A stretch of DNA of 64,000 nt, from assembly GCF_001898315.1 (NCBI RefSeq), contig NZ_MKTQ01000008.1:62001-126000 (forward strand), read 5' to 3'. Below the pieces are notes generated by a model. The model was not told the DNA's origin. It was given only the letters and a program-made list of their open reading frames with translations, and did no database searches. Positions 30,008 to 39,887 of the stretch are shown here, piece by piece. This stretch comes from Microbacterium sp. 70-16. GTDB lineage: Bacteria; Actinomycetota; Actinomycetes; Actinomycetales; Microbacteriaceae. Numbering within the stretch: the stretch's first letter is position 1; each line of letters opens with the position of its first letter. Made by a program: the position numbers and the translations under genes.

Positions 30008-30273
30008 GTTTGGGGTCGCGTATTGCCGGGTCATGCGCCGCGAGGCGACGACACGCGACCCCAAACTTCCAGCCAGGCGACCTCCCGCGCCGCGAGGCGA
30101 CTTTTGGGGTCACATGTGGTCGCCTCAGGCGCGGCGAGGCGACCGCACGCGACCCCAAACTTCAGGGCAGGCGACCGCACGCGACCCCAAACTTCAGGGC
30201 AGGCGACCACACGCGACCCCAAACATCAAGGCAGACGACAGCACGCGACCCCACACACGAGGGGATGCCCGGG
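30008..30273. repeat. left repeat block: palindromic modules and 32-bp tandem array
   Basis: This block fills most of the gene-free 336 bp between furA and the DUF559-type gene. It contains a 57-bp module with TTTGGGGTCGCGT / ACGCGACCCCAAA arms (30009-30065), a second hairpin with 23-bp arms and three mismatches (30103-30159), and the core CACGCGACCCCAAA at 30146, 30178, 30210 and (CACA variant) 30242, an exact 32-bp period. The last unit runs into the tail GAGGGGATGCCC beside the stop codon of the next gene. No ORF is credible here. Confidence 0.85.
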
Positions 30274-31263
30274 TCAGCGCACCGCGCGTCTCGCGAGAGC
30301 TTCGGCAACGAGCGCGACAACGCGGGGATTCTCGCCCCGAATGTGGCGCGAGGTCACGCGGATGACCTCCCAGCCGGCCGCCGCGAGGGCGGCGTACTTG
30401 TCGAGGTCGCGGTTCCACTGCCGGTCACTCGTCGCGTGATGGCGGCCTTCGACCTCGACGATGACGCGTTGCTCGCGATACACCGCGTCGACGATGCCGA
30501 TCAGCCGGCCCGCATCGTCACGGATCTCGACGTCGAGTTCGGGTTCGGGCAGGCCCGCGCGCGCCGTCACGAGGCGGAAGTCTGTCTCCAGCGGCGACAT
30601 GCTGCCCACTCGGATGAGTTCCAGCGCGGCGAGCAGTCGCTCGCGGCCCCGACGCCACGGCACGAGCGCCGCGGCCCGTAGGGCTTCGATGGTCGCCTTC
30701 TGCTGTGCTGGCCGCGGGCGCCCGCGGTCGTCGCGCGGGATGCGCACGATCGCGTCGCCGAGCACGACGAGTGCGTCGACGTCGAGGTGGTCGGCGCACA
30801 GCGCCCACGCCGTGGCGGGATCCGCGACGCGCAGGCCGTCGACCACGCACGTGCGCACCATCCGCGGCGACACCTTCGTGCCGTGGATGCCACGCGCGCG
30901 AGGCGCGTGCCGCGGCGGGTACGCCGCGACCGTCAGAGCTGCCCCCTCCCACCCGGTGCGCAGCGGCAGATCGTGCGCGGCGAGGGCGACCGGGCCGATG
31001 AAGAACGACCCGGCGGGCGCGACGGCCGCGTACGCGCGCGCTCGACGCAGGATTGCGCGGCGGATCCTGCGGTCGAGCTCGAGGGGCTCATCCGGGGCAT
31101 CCGACGCCGCCGTCTCCGGCTCACGCCGCAGACGGGCACCGCGGAACGGCCGCTCGAGATCGCCCGCGCGCAGCCGTCGCGGGCTGACTCCGGCGCAGCG
31201 GGCCTGCGCGCACGCAAAGCCCTCGCCGAGTGACTCGGGCAGGGGGTGCGGTGGCATGGGCAT
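30274..31263 (-). CDS. DUF559-type PD-(D/E)XK nuclease-like protein with AbiEi-like N-terminal region
   Basis: About 329 residues. The N-terminal part (LPESLGEGFACAQARCAGVSPRRLRAGDLERPFRGARL) resembles the winged-helix region of AbiEi-type proteins. The C-terminal 110 residues match DUF559/Vsr-like endonucleases: SPLETDFRL, then GIVDAVYREQRVIVEVEGRHHATSDRQWNRDLDKYAALAAAGWEVIRVTSRHI, providing the E, D and ExE-type catalytic positions. The ATG at 31263 fits the family N-terminus better than the track start at 31341, though 31257 is also possible. It is bracketed by the repeat blocks. Natural target and partner unknown. Confidence 0.75.
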   Translation of the reverse strand: MPMPPHPLPESLGEGFACAQARCAGVSPRRLRAGDLERPFRGARLRREPETAASDAPDEPLELDRRIRRAILRRARAYAAVAPAGSFFIGPVALAAHDLPLRTGWEGAALTVAAYPPRHAPRARGIHGTKVSPRMVRTCVVDGLRVADPATAWALCADHLDVDALVVLGDAIVRIPRDDRGRPRPAQQKATIEALRAAALVPWRRGRERLLAALELIRVGSMSPLETDFRLVTARAGLPEPELDVEIRDDAGRLIGIVDAVYREQRVIVEVEGRHHATSDRQWNRDLDKYAALAAAGWEVIRVTSRHIRGENPRVVALVAEALARRAVR

Positions 31264-31366
31264 CCCCACACCCTGCTCGATCGCAGCGGCGCGCGGCGGG
31301 CCCAGACCCACATCTGTGGACGCCTGGCCAGAATTCCCCATTGTGGAGGAGCCGATGTCGTCGCAG

Positions 31367-31482
31367 GTTTGGGGTCTCGTGCTGTCGGGTCACGCGTCGC
31401 GAGGCGACCACACGCGACCCCAAACTTCAGGGCAGCCGACGACACGCGACCCCAAACACGAGGGGATGCCCCGGACCAGCGC
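31367..31482. repeat. right repeat block, direct copy of the left one
   Basis: The first 58 bp (31367-31424) align to 30008-30065 with seven differences and keep the same 31-nt loop between TTTGGGGTC and GACCCCAAA arms. The core CACGCGACCCCAAA recurs at 31411 and 31443, again 32 bp apart, and the block ends in the same ACACGAGGGGATGCCC tail. It lies in the same orientation as the left block. Confidence 0.85.
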
Positions 31483-31509
31483 CAGCAGCCCCGGGCGGCG
31501 ATCAGGCGC

Positions 31510-32988
<1,479 letters not shown>

Positions 32989-33034
32989 CCCGCCATTCTC
33001 CCATCCGGAGGGGCGTGCCACCGAACGCGGGATC

Positions 33035-33241
33035 TCAGACGCGCAGCGTCTCGTGGCGGACGACGAGCCAGCCCTTGGGCACCGACAGCCGGTCGGTGTG
33101 GATCGCGCAGAGGTCGTGCGCGTGCGGGTCGCCTGCTGCACCGAGCGGACCGAGCGCAGCCATCTGGTCGGCGTAATCGTACGTCAGGGTCGTCACAGCC
33201 TCGCGGGCGCAGCCCACCTTCGAGCACAGTCTGGTTCGCAT
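33035..33241 (-). CDS. DUF3499 family protein
   Basis: 68 residues, [33 protein letters not shown]...[14 protein letters not shown]. This is a small actinobacterial family (M. tuberculosis Rv3258c). The three cysteines and His suggest a zinc-binding fold, unproven. The ATG at 33241 gives the family N-terminus; the track start at 33301 would cross the divergent promoter. It is divergent from the metallopeptidase-family gene, as in mycobacteria. Confidence 0.85.
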   Translation of the reverse strand: MRTRLCSKVGCAREAVTTLTYDYADQMAALGPLGAAGDPHAHDLCAIHTDRLSVPKGWLVVRHETLRV

Positions 33242-33329
33242 CACCGCCACGCTAGTCGCGCCGTGGACGAGGCGCCGGATGCCGCGCCGCCGCGGTGGCA
33301 TCCGGGGCCGATCCCGGCACCCCGCGACC

Positions 33330-33343
33330 TAGACTGGATGCCA
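33330..33343 (+). promoter_or_regulatory. leaderless-type -10 box for the metallopeptidase-family gene
   Basis: TAGACT (33330-33335), GGATGCC, ATG at 33343: the same 7-nt spacing and sequence as at bcp and furA. No clear -35. Confidence 0.55.
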
Positions 33344-33777
33344 TGATCAGGCGGCGCCCGGCGCGCACCACAGCGCGCAGGCCCGCGCGGCACGGCCGAC
33401 ACGGTCGCGAAGGCCGCAGCCCCGTCGTGCGCCCGCCGCTGCTGCCGCTCGAAACCCGCGAGGAGCGGTTCGACTTCACCGTCGGCACGGCGGCCGAGTT
33501 CCTGCGCAGCGCGTGGCCCGAACTGCGCGAGGTGCGCTTCGAGGTCGGGCTCATGCCACTCGCGTCCGATGACGACGGCATCCCGCGCTGGAGCGTCCAC
33601 CCCGACGAGCGGCGGATCGTCCTCTACCGCCTGCCCATCGAGCGGCTCGGCGACTTGCACCACGACGACGACCTGCACCGGCGCATGCAGATCGAGAGCT
33701 GCGTGTTCCGGGCGGCGGCCGAATACCTCGACCGCGATCCGTGGGACCTCGGCCCCGAGCGCTTCCGCTACTTCTGA
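33343..33777 (+). CDS. metallopeptidase-family protein (Rv3259-like)
   Basis: 144 residues. The N-terminus is very basic (RRRPARTTARRPARHGRHGREGR), then a compact domain with VGTAAEFLRSAWPELREVRFEVGLMP, IVLYRLPIERLGDLHHDDDLHRRMQIESCVFRAAAEYL. This matches actinobacterial Rv3259-type proteins placed in the DUF1025/zincin-1-like group. I do not see an HExxH motif; HHDDDLHRRMQIE stands at the comparable position, so protease activity is doubtful. The ATG at 33343 is fixed by the -10 box just upstream. Confidence 0.78.
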   Translation: MIRRRPARTTARRPARHGRHGREGRSPVVRPPLLPLETREERFDFTVGTAAEFLRSAWPELREVRFEVGLMPLASDDDGIPRWSVHPDERRIVLYRLPIERLGDLHHDDDLHRRMQIESCVFRAAAEYLDRDPWDLGPERFRYF

Positions 33778-33801
33778 CCCCGCGTCGCGCCGACCCGCGG
33801 G

Positions 33802-35199
33802 TCAGCGCGGGTACACGAGGATGGCGGCCGCCGCGGCATCCCCCGGCTGCACCGGGTATCCGGCGAGCGCCCCGTCGGCCGCGTACGAGATCGCGGCGCG
33901 CACGGCACCCGAGCCCGCGTCGATGCGATAGACGCTACCCGCGGTGACCGACACGTCGACGCTTGCTCCTGACGGCACGACCACGTCGCGCGCGTCGCCG
34001 CCGTCCGCTGCGGTGACCGTGACGGTCTGGTCGTCGCCCTCGTCTGCCGCGAGGGTCAGCACCGGCGACGGCCCGTCGGCGACGGCAACCAGCGCAGGCT
34101 CGGTCAGCAGCGCCGCCCCCGTGAACCAGCCGAAGTCGCTACCGGCGGTGAAACCGGTCGTCGCCCAGACGCCGCCCGTGATCGGCGTCGTCGCCGACAC
34201 ACTGACGGTGTAGGTGCCGACGGCGAGGCCGGTGAGGTCGAGTTGCAGGGGCACTCCCGCCGTCAGCGGCACGACGTGCGGCTCGCCGGCAGCACCGGAG
34301 GCGGAGCGGATCGTGACGGTGGCGGTGCCGTCGGATGCCGGCGCCACCAGCCGCAGCGTCGTCGGGATGTCGCTCGCGTCCGGGTCATCGGGCGCCAGCG
34401 CGACACGCACCCCGGGGATGACCAGGGACGTGTCGGGCGCCCCGACAGCGGCGATCTGATCGACTCCGCCGGGGGTGAGCACGCGCGTGAGGCTCGCCTG
34501 CAGGGATGCCTGCACGGGCGCCTGCGTCGAGGTCACGCGGACGATGGGGTTCTCTTCGCCGAGGGCGAGGGCTGCGAGCGGGATGACCCGCTGCGTGCCA
34601 GGCGCGACGACGATTTCGGCACCGGCGGGCGGAGCGACCAGCCCCGTCGAGCCGTACACGGTGAGGGTCACGAGCGCCGCGACGTCGCCCGGGTTGCCGA
34701 GCACGACGAGGTCGGCGGCGCCTGTCGTCGCGGATCCCGCGACGAGCCACGAGTCCATCGACGAGCGCACGCACGCCGATGCGGCGAACCCGGCGAGATC
34801 GTCGTCGTCGAGCTGCGCGGAGCCGGCCGCAGCGAGGTCGGTGCGTGCGCCGTCGACGGGCTGTGCCGTGACCGCCGAAGGGCCGGCGCCGTCGGTGACG
34901 TTCTGCGGCGAGAGCGTCGCGATGTCGATCGGGGCAGCAGCCGCGCTCGCGGTGACGTTCTGCGCCGCGGCATCCGTCAGCAGCGATGCCTGCGTCGAGT
35001 CGCGTCCGCTCGCGAGCAGCGGCCCGGTGCAGGTGGCGACGGATGCCGTGGCGGGCGGCTGCGCCGACAGCGAGACGGGCTCACGGGTGATGCCCGGGGC
35101 GTCGACCGTGACGAACAGGACGGCGGCGGCTACCAACGCGGCCGCGACGACGACGCCGACCGCGACACTGGCTGTGCGGGCCGCAGACATGGCGCTCAT
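33802..35199 (-). CDS. DUF5719 family membrane-anchored protein
   Basis: 465 residues with one N-terminal transmembrane segment ([23 protein letters not shown], about 10-32) and a long extracytoplasmic part rich in Ala, Thr, Val and Asp made of beta-strand repeats. DUF5719 proteins regularly follow a large glycosyltransferase next to whiB2 in actinobacteria, suggesting a shared role in envelope glycan assembly. It overlaps that gene by 4 nt (ATGA). No catalytic motif seen. Confidence 0.85.
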   Translation of the reverse strand: MSAMSAARTASVAVGVVVAAALVAAAVLFVTVDAPGITREPVSLSAQPPATASVATCTGPLLASGRDSTQASLLTDAAAQNVTASAAAAPIDIATLSPQNVTDGAGPSAVTAQPVDGARTDLAAAGSAQLDDDDLAGFAASACVRSSMDSWLVAGSATTGAADLVVLGNPGDVAALVTLTVYGSTGLVAPPAGAEIVVAPGTQRVIPLAALALGEENPIVRVTSTQAPVQASLQASLTRVLTPGGVDQIAAVGAPDTSLVIPGVRVALAPDDPDASDIPTTLRLVAPASDGTATVTIRSASGAAGEPHVVPLTAGVPLQLDLTGLAVGTYTVSVSATTPITGGVWATTGFTAGSDFGWFTGAALLTEPALVAVADGPSPVLTLAADEGDDQTVTVTAADGGDARDVVVPSGASVDVSVTAGSVYRIDAGSGAVRAAISYAADGALAGYPVQPGDAAAAAILVYPR

Positions 35200-38123
35200 G
35201 CGGATCCTCCCTCGGCCGGCGGCCCGGCGGCGGCAGGCGATGCGTCGGCACGCGGCTCGGCGTCGGCACGCGGCTCGGCGGCAGCCGGCGCGGCAGCGGC
35301 CGGCACAGCCCCCGTCGCGGTGGCCGGCACCCGCCGCGACGCGGCGCGGCGCGGCCGCGCGAGCCCCACGACGCGCGGGCGGCGGCGCGCCTGCGCGAGC
35401 GAGAGCCGCGTCGGCAGCGCCAGCAGCAGCGCGGCGAGGATGATCCCGCCCTGCAGCAGCGCGACGCGCCAGATCTCCCCCGCCGGCGTCGCTGGCCGGT
35501 CGGTGACCTCAGACGTCACGCGCCACAGCTTGCCGCGCGCGGTCTCCCCGACGATCTCGAGGTCGGCGCGCTGGTCGAGCGTGCTCTCTGCTTCGCTGCG
35601 GATGCCGTCTGCGGCATCCGTTCCCGGCGCGCTGTCGTCGAGCAGGATGAAGGCGATGCCGTGCGCCGCGAGCTCCTCGATGACGGGGCCATCGGGGTCG
35701 GTGATCAGCTGTGCGGCGTACTGCGCGGTGAGCTCGTCACCGGCATCCGGTGCCGTGCGCGCCGACCGCAGCGTCGTCTGCCCACCCAGTGACGCCGTCT
35801 CGCCCCAGACGACGTCGGTGATGACGGCGCCGTCGCCGGTCGGCGTGAGGATGAACGTCGCCGTCGACAGGCCGTCGCGCCCCTCGGCTTCGACGTAGGC
35901 CGGCAGGGTGCTGCTGGATGCCTCGGTGATGTCGGCGGCGCCGCGCAGCGGCGCGGTCAACGCGGGAACGGCACTCGCCGCGAGGGTCAGCATGACGAGC
36001 GCCGCGAGGTTCGGGCGCAGGTGCACGCGGTCGGGCAGGGCGTCGAGCGCGAGCGCGGCGGCGCAGACCGCGGCGAGCCAGTAGAGGCTGATCGCGGCTC
36101 CCGGCCACAGCGCGACAGGCGTCGCACCGTCGGATGCCACGGTGATCCCGAGCGCGCCGATCGCGGTCGCGAGCCCGGCGAGCCCGGCGATCGCGAGCAC
36201 GGCGGCGGGCACGATGCGTCCGATGATGGGTGCGGCGATCGCGAGGACCAGCAGCGGCGCGACCAGCACGGGCGTCCAGACGGCGATCTCGGTGCCCGAC
36301 AGTGCCGCCCAGCCGTCCGCCTGCGGGAATCCGAGAGCGAGCAGCAGTCGGCGGCCGGCATCGAGTGGGCCGGAATCGGCGAGCGGCACCCCGGGGTCGG
36401 CCAGCAGCGCCCACGCTTCGCCCGCACGCAGCCGCTGCCAGACCAGCGGCGCGAACACGACGGCCGTCGGGATCACGAGCCAGATGACGCGCGCGAGTCC
36501 CGCGCCGCGCCCGACGGTGGCCGTCAGCAGCAGCGCGATGACCCACAGCAGCACGAGTGCCGGCGCGATCGAGGGCGCGCACGCGACGACGGCGACCGCG
36601 ACGATGGATGCCACACCGGCCGCACTCCACGAGCGGTGCGCGACGGCAGCCGTCCACAGCAGCCAGGGCAGCAGCAGGTGCAGGATGACGACCGTCGGGC
36701 GCCCCGTGACGAGCGCGTCGAGCAGAGTGGGGGCGAGCGCCCACGCGACGGCGGCGACAGCGCGGACGATCGCGCGGTCACTGAACCGGGTCGCGGCGAA
36801 CCAGCCGCCGAGGGCGGCCAGCGGCAGGGCGAGCACCCACAGCACGACGATCGCCTTCGACGGTGCGGACGGCGACAGCGAACCGATGACCGCGACGACG
36901 GCACTGAACGGGTCGGCAGCCCCGCTCGTGGCCCAGCCGAGCGGGCGCAGGCCGAACGCGGCATCCTCCCACAGCGCGCCGACGGTCGCCCGCAGCGGGG
37001 CGAGCGCGCCACCGCCGAGCACCGGCCAGGCCAGCAGCGACAGGAACGCGACGACCGAGACCACGAGTGCGGCCAGCACGATCCATGCGCCGCCGCCGCT
37101 GAAGAAGTGCAGTTCGCCGCGGCCGGAGCCCGCCGGGATCTCGTCGTCGAGGCGGTGCCGCAGTTCGGTCGAGCTGACCCGCAGCGGGGCAAGCCGCGCC
37201 CACGAGACGACGCGACCGGTGCGGATGCCTCGGCGCGCGCGCGCGACGCCGCCGAGTCGGAACATCGCGGTCAGCGCCGCGCCCCATTCGGGCAGGATGC
37301 GCGACGGCCGCTTGCCGAGAAGCGCACCGAGCGAGCGCAGCAGCGCGAGTGGTAGAAGTGTCAGCCAGTGCAGCGGGACGGCCACGGCGGGGGCGTAGAC
37401 GAGACGGCGGTGCAGTTGGGCCGTGCGCTGCGCATACGCGGCGCGCAGCGGCGAGGGGTTCGAACCTGCGATCGCGACGAGCGCCGTCGGCGCCAGCACG
37501 ATGCGCCCACCGCGCAGGCGCGCACGGATGCCGAAGTCGAGGCCTTCATCGGCGCCCGCGAGGGCCGCGTCGATGCCGGCGAGCTGTTGCCACGCGTCGG
37601 CACGCACGAGCACGCCGCGGATGTCGGTGCCGAGGACATCCTCGCTGCCGTCGTACTGACCCTGGTCGTGCTCGCCGTCGGCGAGGCCGACCGTCCGACC
37701 GAACCGTGTCATCGACACGCCGAGCGACACGATGCGGTCCTTCTCGTCGGCGCGGACGAGCTTGGGCGCCGCGAACGCGACCGACGGCGCGGTCTCGAGC
37801 GCGCCGGCGAGCCGCGCGAGGGCGTCGGGCTCGGGCGTCGCGTCGTGGGTCAGCAGCCAGATGGCGTCACCCTCGAGGCGGTGCGAACCGAGTGCGACGG
37901 CCTGAGCGAAGCTCGTGCGCCGGTCGGCGGTGATGACGCCTTCGGCGTGGGATGCCGCGGCGACCGCACGCACGGATTCGTCGGCGTCGCACAGCACGAT
38001 CGTCAGCGCGTCGACGGGGCGCGACTGTGCACGGAGCGCAGTGAGCGTCCGTTGCAGATGGATGTCTGCGGCTACGCGCCCCTCGGGGCGGACGACCAGC
38101 AGCGCATGGACTCGGGCGGGCAT
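35196..38123 (-). CDS. large membrane glycosyltransferase, GT2 N-terminal domain
   Basis: 975 residues. An N-terminal GT2 domain (about 1-270: MPARVHALLVVRPEGR, WLLTHDATPEPDALARLAGAL, VLVRADAWQQLAGIDAALAGADEGLDFGIRARLRGG) is followed by a multi-helix membrane region (about 350-750) and an extracytoplasmic C-terminal domain with one last helix (LLQGGIILAALLLALPTRL) before a tail of PRADAEPRADA-type repeats. The acceptor is unknown; synteny with the Rv3259/whiB2 region and manA suggests a mannose- or rhamnose-containing wall polymer. Co-translated with DUF5719. Confidence 0.85.
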   Translation of the reverse strand: MPARVHALLVVRPEGRVAADIHLQRTLTALRAQSRPVDALTIVLCDADESVRAVAAASHAEGVITADRRTSFAQAVALGSHRLEGDAIWLLTHDATPEPDALARLAGALETAPSVAFAAPKLVRADEKDRIVSLGVSMTRFGRTVGLADGEHDQGQYDGSEDVLGTDIRGVLVRADAWQQLAGIDAALAGADEGLDFGIRARLRGGRIVLAPTALVAIAGSNPSPLRAAYAQRTAQLHRRLVYAPAVAVPLHWLTLLPLALLRSLGALLGKRPSRILPEWGAALTAMFRLGGVARARRGIRTGRVVSWARLAPLRVSSTELRHRLDDEIPAGSGRGELHFFSGGGAWIVLAALVVSVVAFLSLLAWPVLGGGALAPLRATVGALWEDAAFGLRPLGWATSGAADPFSAVVAVIGSLSPSAPSKAIVVLWVLALPLAALGGWFAATRFSDRAIVRAVAAVAWALAPTLLDALVTGRPTVVILHLLLPWLLWTAAVAHRSWSAAGVASIVAVAVVACAPSIAPALVLLWVIALLLTATVGRGAGLARVIWLVIPTAVVFAPLVWQRLRAGEAWALLADPGVPLADSGPLDAGRRLLLALGFPQADGWAALSGTEIAVWTPVLVAPLLVLAIAAPIIGRIVPAAVLAIAGLAGLATAIGALGITVASDGATPVALWPGAAISLYWLAAVCAAALALDALPDRVHLRPNLAALVMLTLAASAVPALTAPLRGAADITEASSSTLPAYVEAEGRDGLSTATFILTPTGDGAVITDVVWGETASLGGQTTLRSARTAPDAGDELTAQYAAQLITDPDGPVIEELAAHGIAFILLDDSAPGTDAADGIRSEAESTLDQRADLEIVGETARGKLWRVTSEVTDRPATPAGEIWRVALLQGGIILAALLLALPTRLSLAQARRRPRVVGLARPRRAASRRVPATATGAVPAAAAPAAAEPRADAEPRADASPAAAGPPAEGGSA

Positions 38124-38228
38124 GACCTGGTCAGCCTATGCGGCCCCACCGGATCATCCCGCCCGCCACGCCTGATCGCCGTGGTTTGGTCCGTGAGGTT
38201 CGGCGCGCGATCGCGCCGATGCCGCCGC

Positions 38229-38546
38229 TCAGGCGCGGCGCTTGAGCTTGCGGCGCTCGCGCTCGCTGAGACCGCCCCAGATGCCGAAGCGCTCGTCGTT
38301 CTGCAACGCGTACTCGAGGCATTCGCCGCGCACGTCGCACGTCGTGCAGATGCGCTTCGCGTCGCGCGTCGAGCCGCCCTTCTCAGGGAAGAACGCCTCC
38401 GGATCGGTCTGTGCGCACAGCGCGTCGGCCTGCCAGGCCAGAGTGCTGTCGGCTTCTGCCGGTTCTTGGCGTCGCACACCGGGGACGCCCAGGTCCACCG
38501 GATCGACGAACCAGTTCTCAGGAACCCCGGAACGGTAACCCGTCAT
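38229..38546 (-). CDS. whiB2: WhiB2-type iron-sulfur regulator
   Basis: 105 residues with cluster ligands C44, C67, C70 and C76 and the turn GIWGGLSERERRKLKRRA. The long N-terminal extension and C-terminal end at KRRA are typical of WhiB2/WhmD/WhiB, which control septation. Preceded by GGGGGAG 6 nt before the ATG and by a well-formed promoter. Located between the large glycosyltransferase and manA, as in mycobacteria. Confidence 0.93.
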   Translation of the reverse strand: MTGYRSGVPENWFVDPVDLGVPGVRRQEPAEADSTLAWQADALCAQTDPEAFFPEKGGSTRDAKRICTTCDVRGECLEYALQNDERFGIWGGLSERERRKLKRRA

Positions 38547-38595
38547 AGCGCTCTCCCCCGTCGATTCCCGTCACGCTCGTCCGCGTGTTGGAATA

Positions 38596-38624
38596 ATTAC
38601 ACCGCTGTCATTCGCTGGGGTCAA
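38596..38624 (-). promoter_or_regulatory. housekeeping-type promoter of whiB2
   Basis: TTGACC (38624-38619), 17-bp spacer, TGTAAT (38601-38596): the best SigA-like promoter in the window. It predicts a start near 38589 and a 43-nt leader with a good ribosome binding site, in contrast to the leaderless pattern elsewhere. Confidence 0.7.
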
Positions 38625-38697
38625 GTCGCAGATGTTAAACCCTCAAGGCGTGATTGAACCTTCACCCGCGCCACGCCCGGCGTGTCGCGGGTGCGGC

Positions 38698-39846
38698 TCA
38701 CGCCTCGCCGCGCTGGGCGACGAACGCCTCGCCGACGCCGGAGAGGACGACCTCGTCGCTGCCGCCGCCGACGTAGACGGCGCGGCCGGGGGCCAGCGTC
38801 ACGGCATCCGTGCCGTCGGATGCCGTGACCTCGCCGGCGGTCGCCAGCACGATCGCCGGGCCCCGCAGGGCGACGGGCACGGGGGCGCCGGCCGCCGTCA
38901 CGCGCGTGAGCGCGAAGTCGGGGACGGCGACGGCGTACTCGACGACGCCCGGCGCGACCTCGCGAGGGATGACGAGCGGTGCCGGCCCGGCGGTCGCATC
39001 GAGCACGGCGAGCAGTTCGGGCACGTCGACGTGCTTGGGTGTGAGGCCGCCGCGCAGCACGTTGTCGCTGGCCGCCATCAGCTCGACGCCGAGGCCGGAC
39101 TGGTAGGCGTGCAGCACGCCGGCGGGGGCGAACAGCGCGTCGCCGGGGCGAAGCGTCACGAGGTTCATGAGGAGGGCGACGTAGAGGCCGCGGTCGCCGG
39201 GGAAGTCGGATGCCGCGGCGCGCAGCGCCGTGATCTCGGGCGCGAACTCCGCGTCATCCGACGCACCGAGCGCCGCCGTCAGCTCGGCCACGTCGGCGTC
39301 GGTGGCCTGCGACAGGGCCCACTCGAGCGCTGCGCGCAGGCCGTGCTCTTCGTCGGCATCCGCCAGCAGTCCGTCCAGGTGCGCGATCGCGGGGCCGCCC
39401 GCGAGCCGCGCCAGCAGACGTCGGGTCGCGGCGACCGGGCGCAGTCCGACGAGCGCACGGAAGGGGTCGCTCAACGCGACGATGATCTCCGGCTTGTGGT
39501 TGTCGTCGCGGTAGAGGCGGTCGCCGGCGTCGCGCGGCAGACCGGACTGCTCTTCGCGTGCGAAGCCCGCGACGGCCTGTGCCTTGGTCGGGTGGGCCTG
39601 GATCGACAGCGACGACCCGGCGGCGAGGAGCTTCATGAGGAACGGGAGGGCGGGCTCGGCGGCGCTTGTCAGCGCGGCATCCAGCGTCGTCTCGGTGCCC
39701 ACGACCCGCGACGGGCTGCCCGGGTGGTCGCCGTACCAGATCTCCGCTTCCGGAGCACCGGTGGGCGTGCGGCCCTCGAGGCCTGCGATGAGGTCGACGG
39801 AGCCCCAGGAGTAGTCCCGCGGCGTGTTGGTGATCGCGATCAGCAT
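38698..39846 (-). CDS. manA: mannose-6-phosphate isomerase, class I
   Basis: 382 residues of the type I PMI fold interconverting fructose-6-phosphate and mannose-6-phosphate, the entry to GDP-mannose. Zinc-site motifs are visible: SLSIQAHPTKAQA, YRDDNHKPEIIVAL, and LHAYQSGLGVELMAASDNVLRGGLTPKHVDVPELL. MLIAITNTPRDYSWGS is the usual N-terminus. It supplies mannose for the neighbouring envelope genes and ends 151 bp before whiB2 in the same orientation. Confidence 0.95.
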   Translation of the reverse strand: MLIAITNTPRDYSWGSVDLIAGLEGRTPTGAPEAEIWYGDHPGSPSRVVGTETTLDAALTSAAEPALPFLMKLLAAGSSLSIQAHPTKAQAVAGFAREEQSGLPRDAGDRLYRDDNHKPEIIVALSDPFRALVGLRPVAATRRLLARLAGGPAIAHLDGLLADADEEHGLRAALEWALSQATDADVAELTAALGASDDAEFAPEITALRAAASDFPGDRGLYVALLMNLVTLRPGDALFAPAGVLHAYQSGLGVELMAASDNVLRGGLTPKHVDVPELLAVLDATAGPAPLVIPREVAPGVVEYAVAVPDFALTRVTAAGAPVPVALRGPAIVLATAGEVTASDGTDAVTLAPGRAVYVGGGSDEVVLSGVGEAFVAQRGEA

Positions 39847-39887
39847 GCCCTCAGCTTATGGCTCGCCCGCGATAGCCTGATGTGACC

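Noticed and set aside
30137-30280. CRISPR array in the 32-bp periodic repeats
   Set aside because: The whole 32-bp unit is conserved, there are no unique spacers between short repeats, and no cas gene lies in the window.
32989-33034. S-adenosylhomocysteine riboswitch before ahcY
   Set aside because: The gap is only 46 bp and contains just the ribosome binding site; no riboswitch-sized leader is available before DUF3499.
37440-37475. tRNA T-loop-like GGTTCGAACC
   Set aside because: It lies inside the large glycosyltransferase gene and no acceptor, D or anticodon arms can be folded around it.
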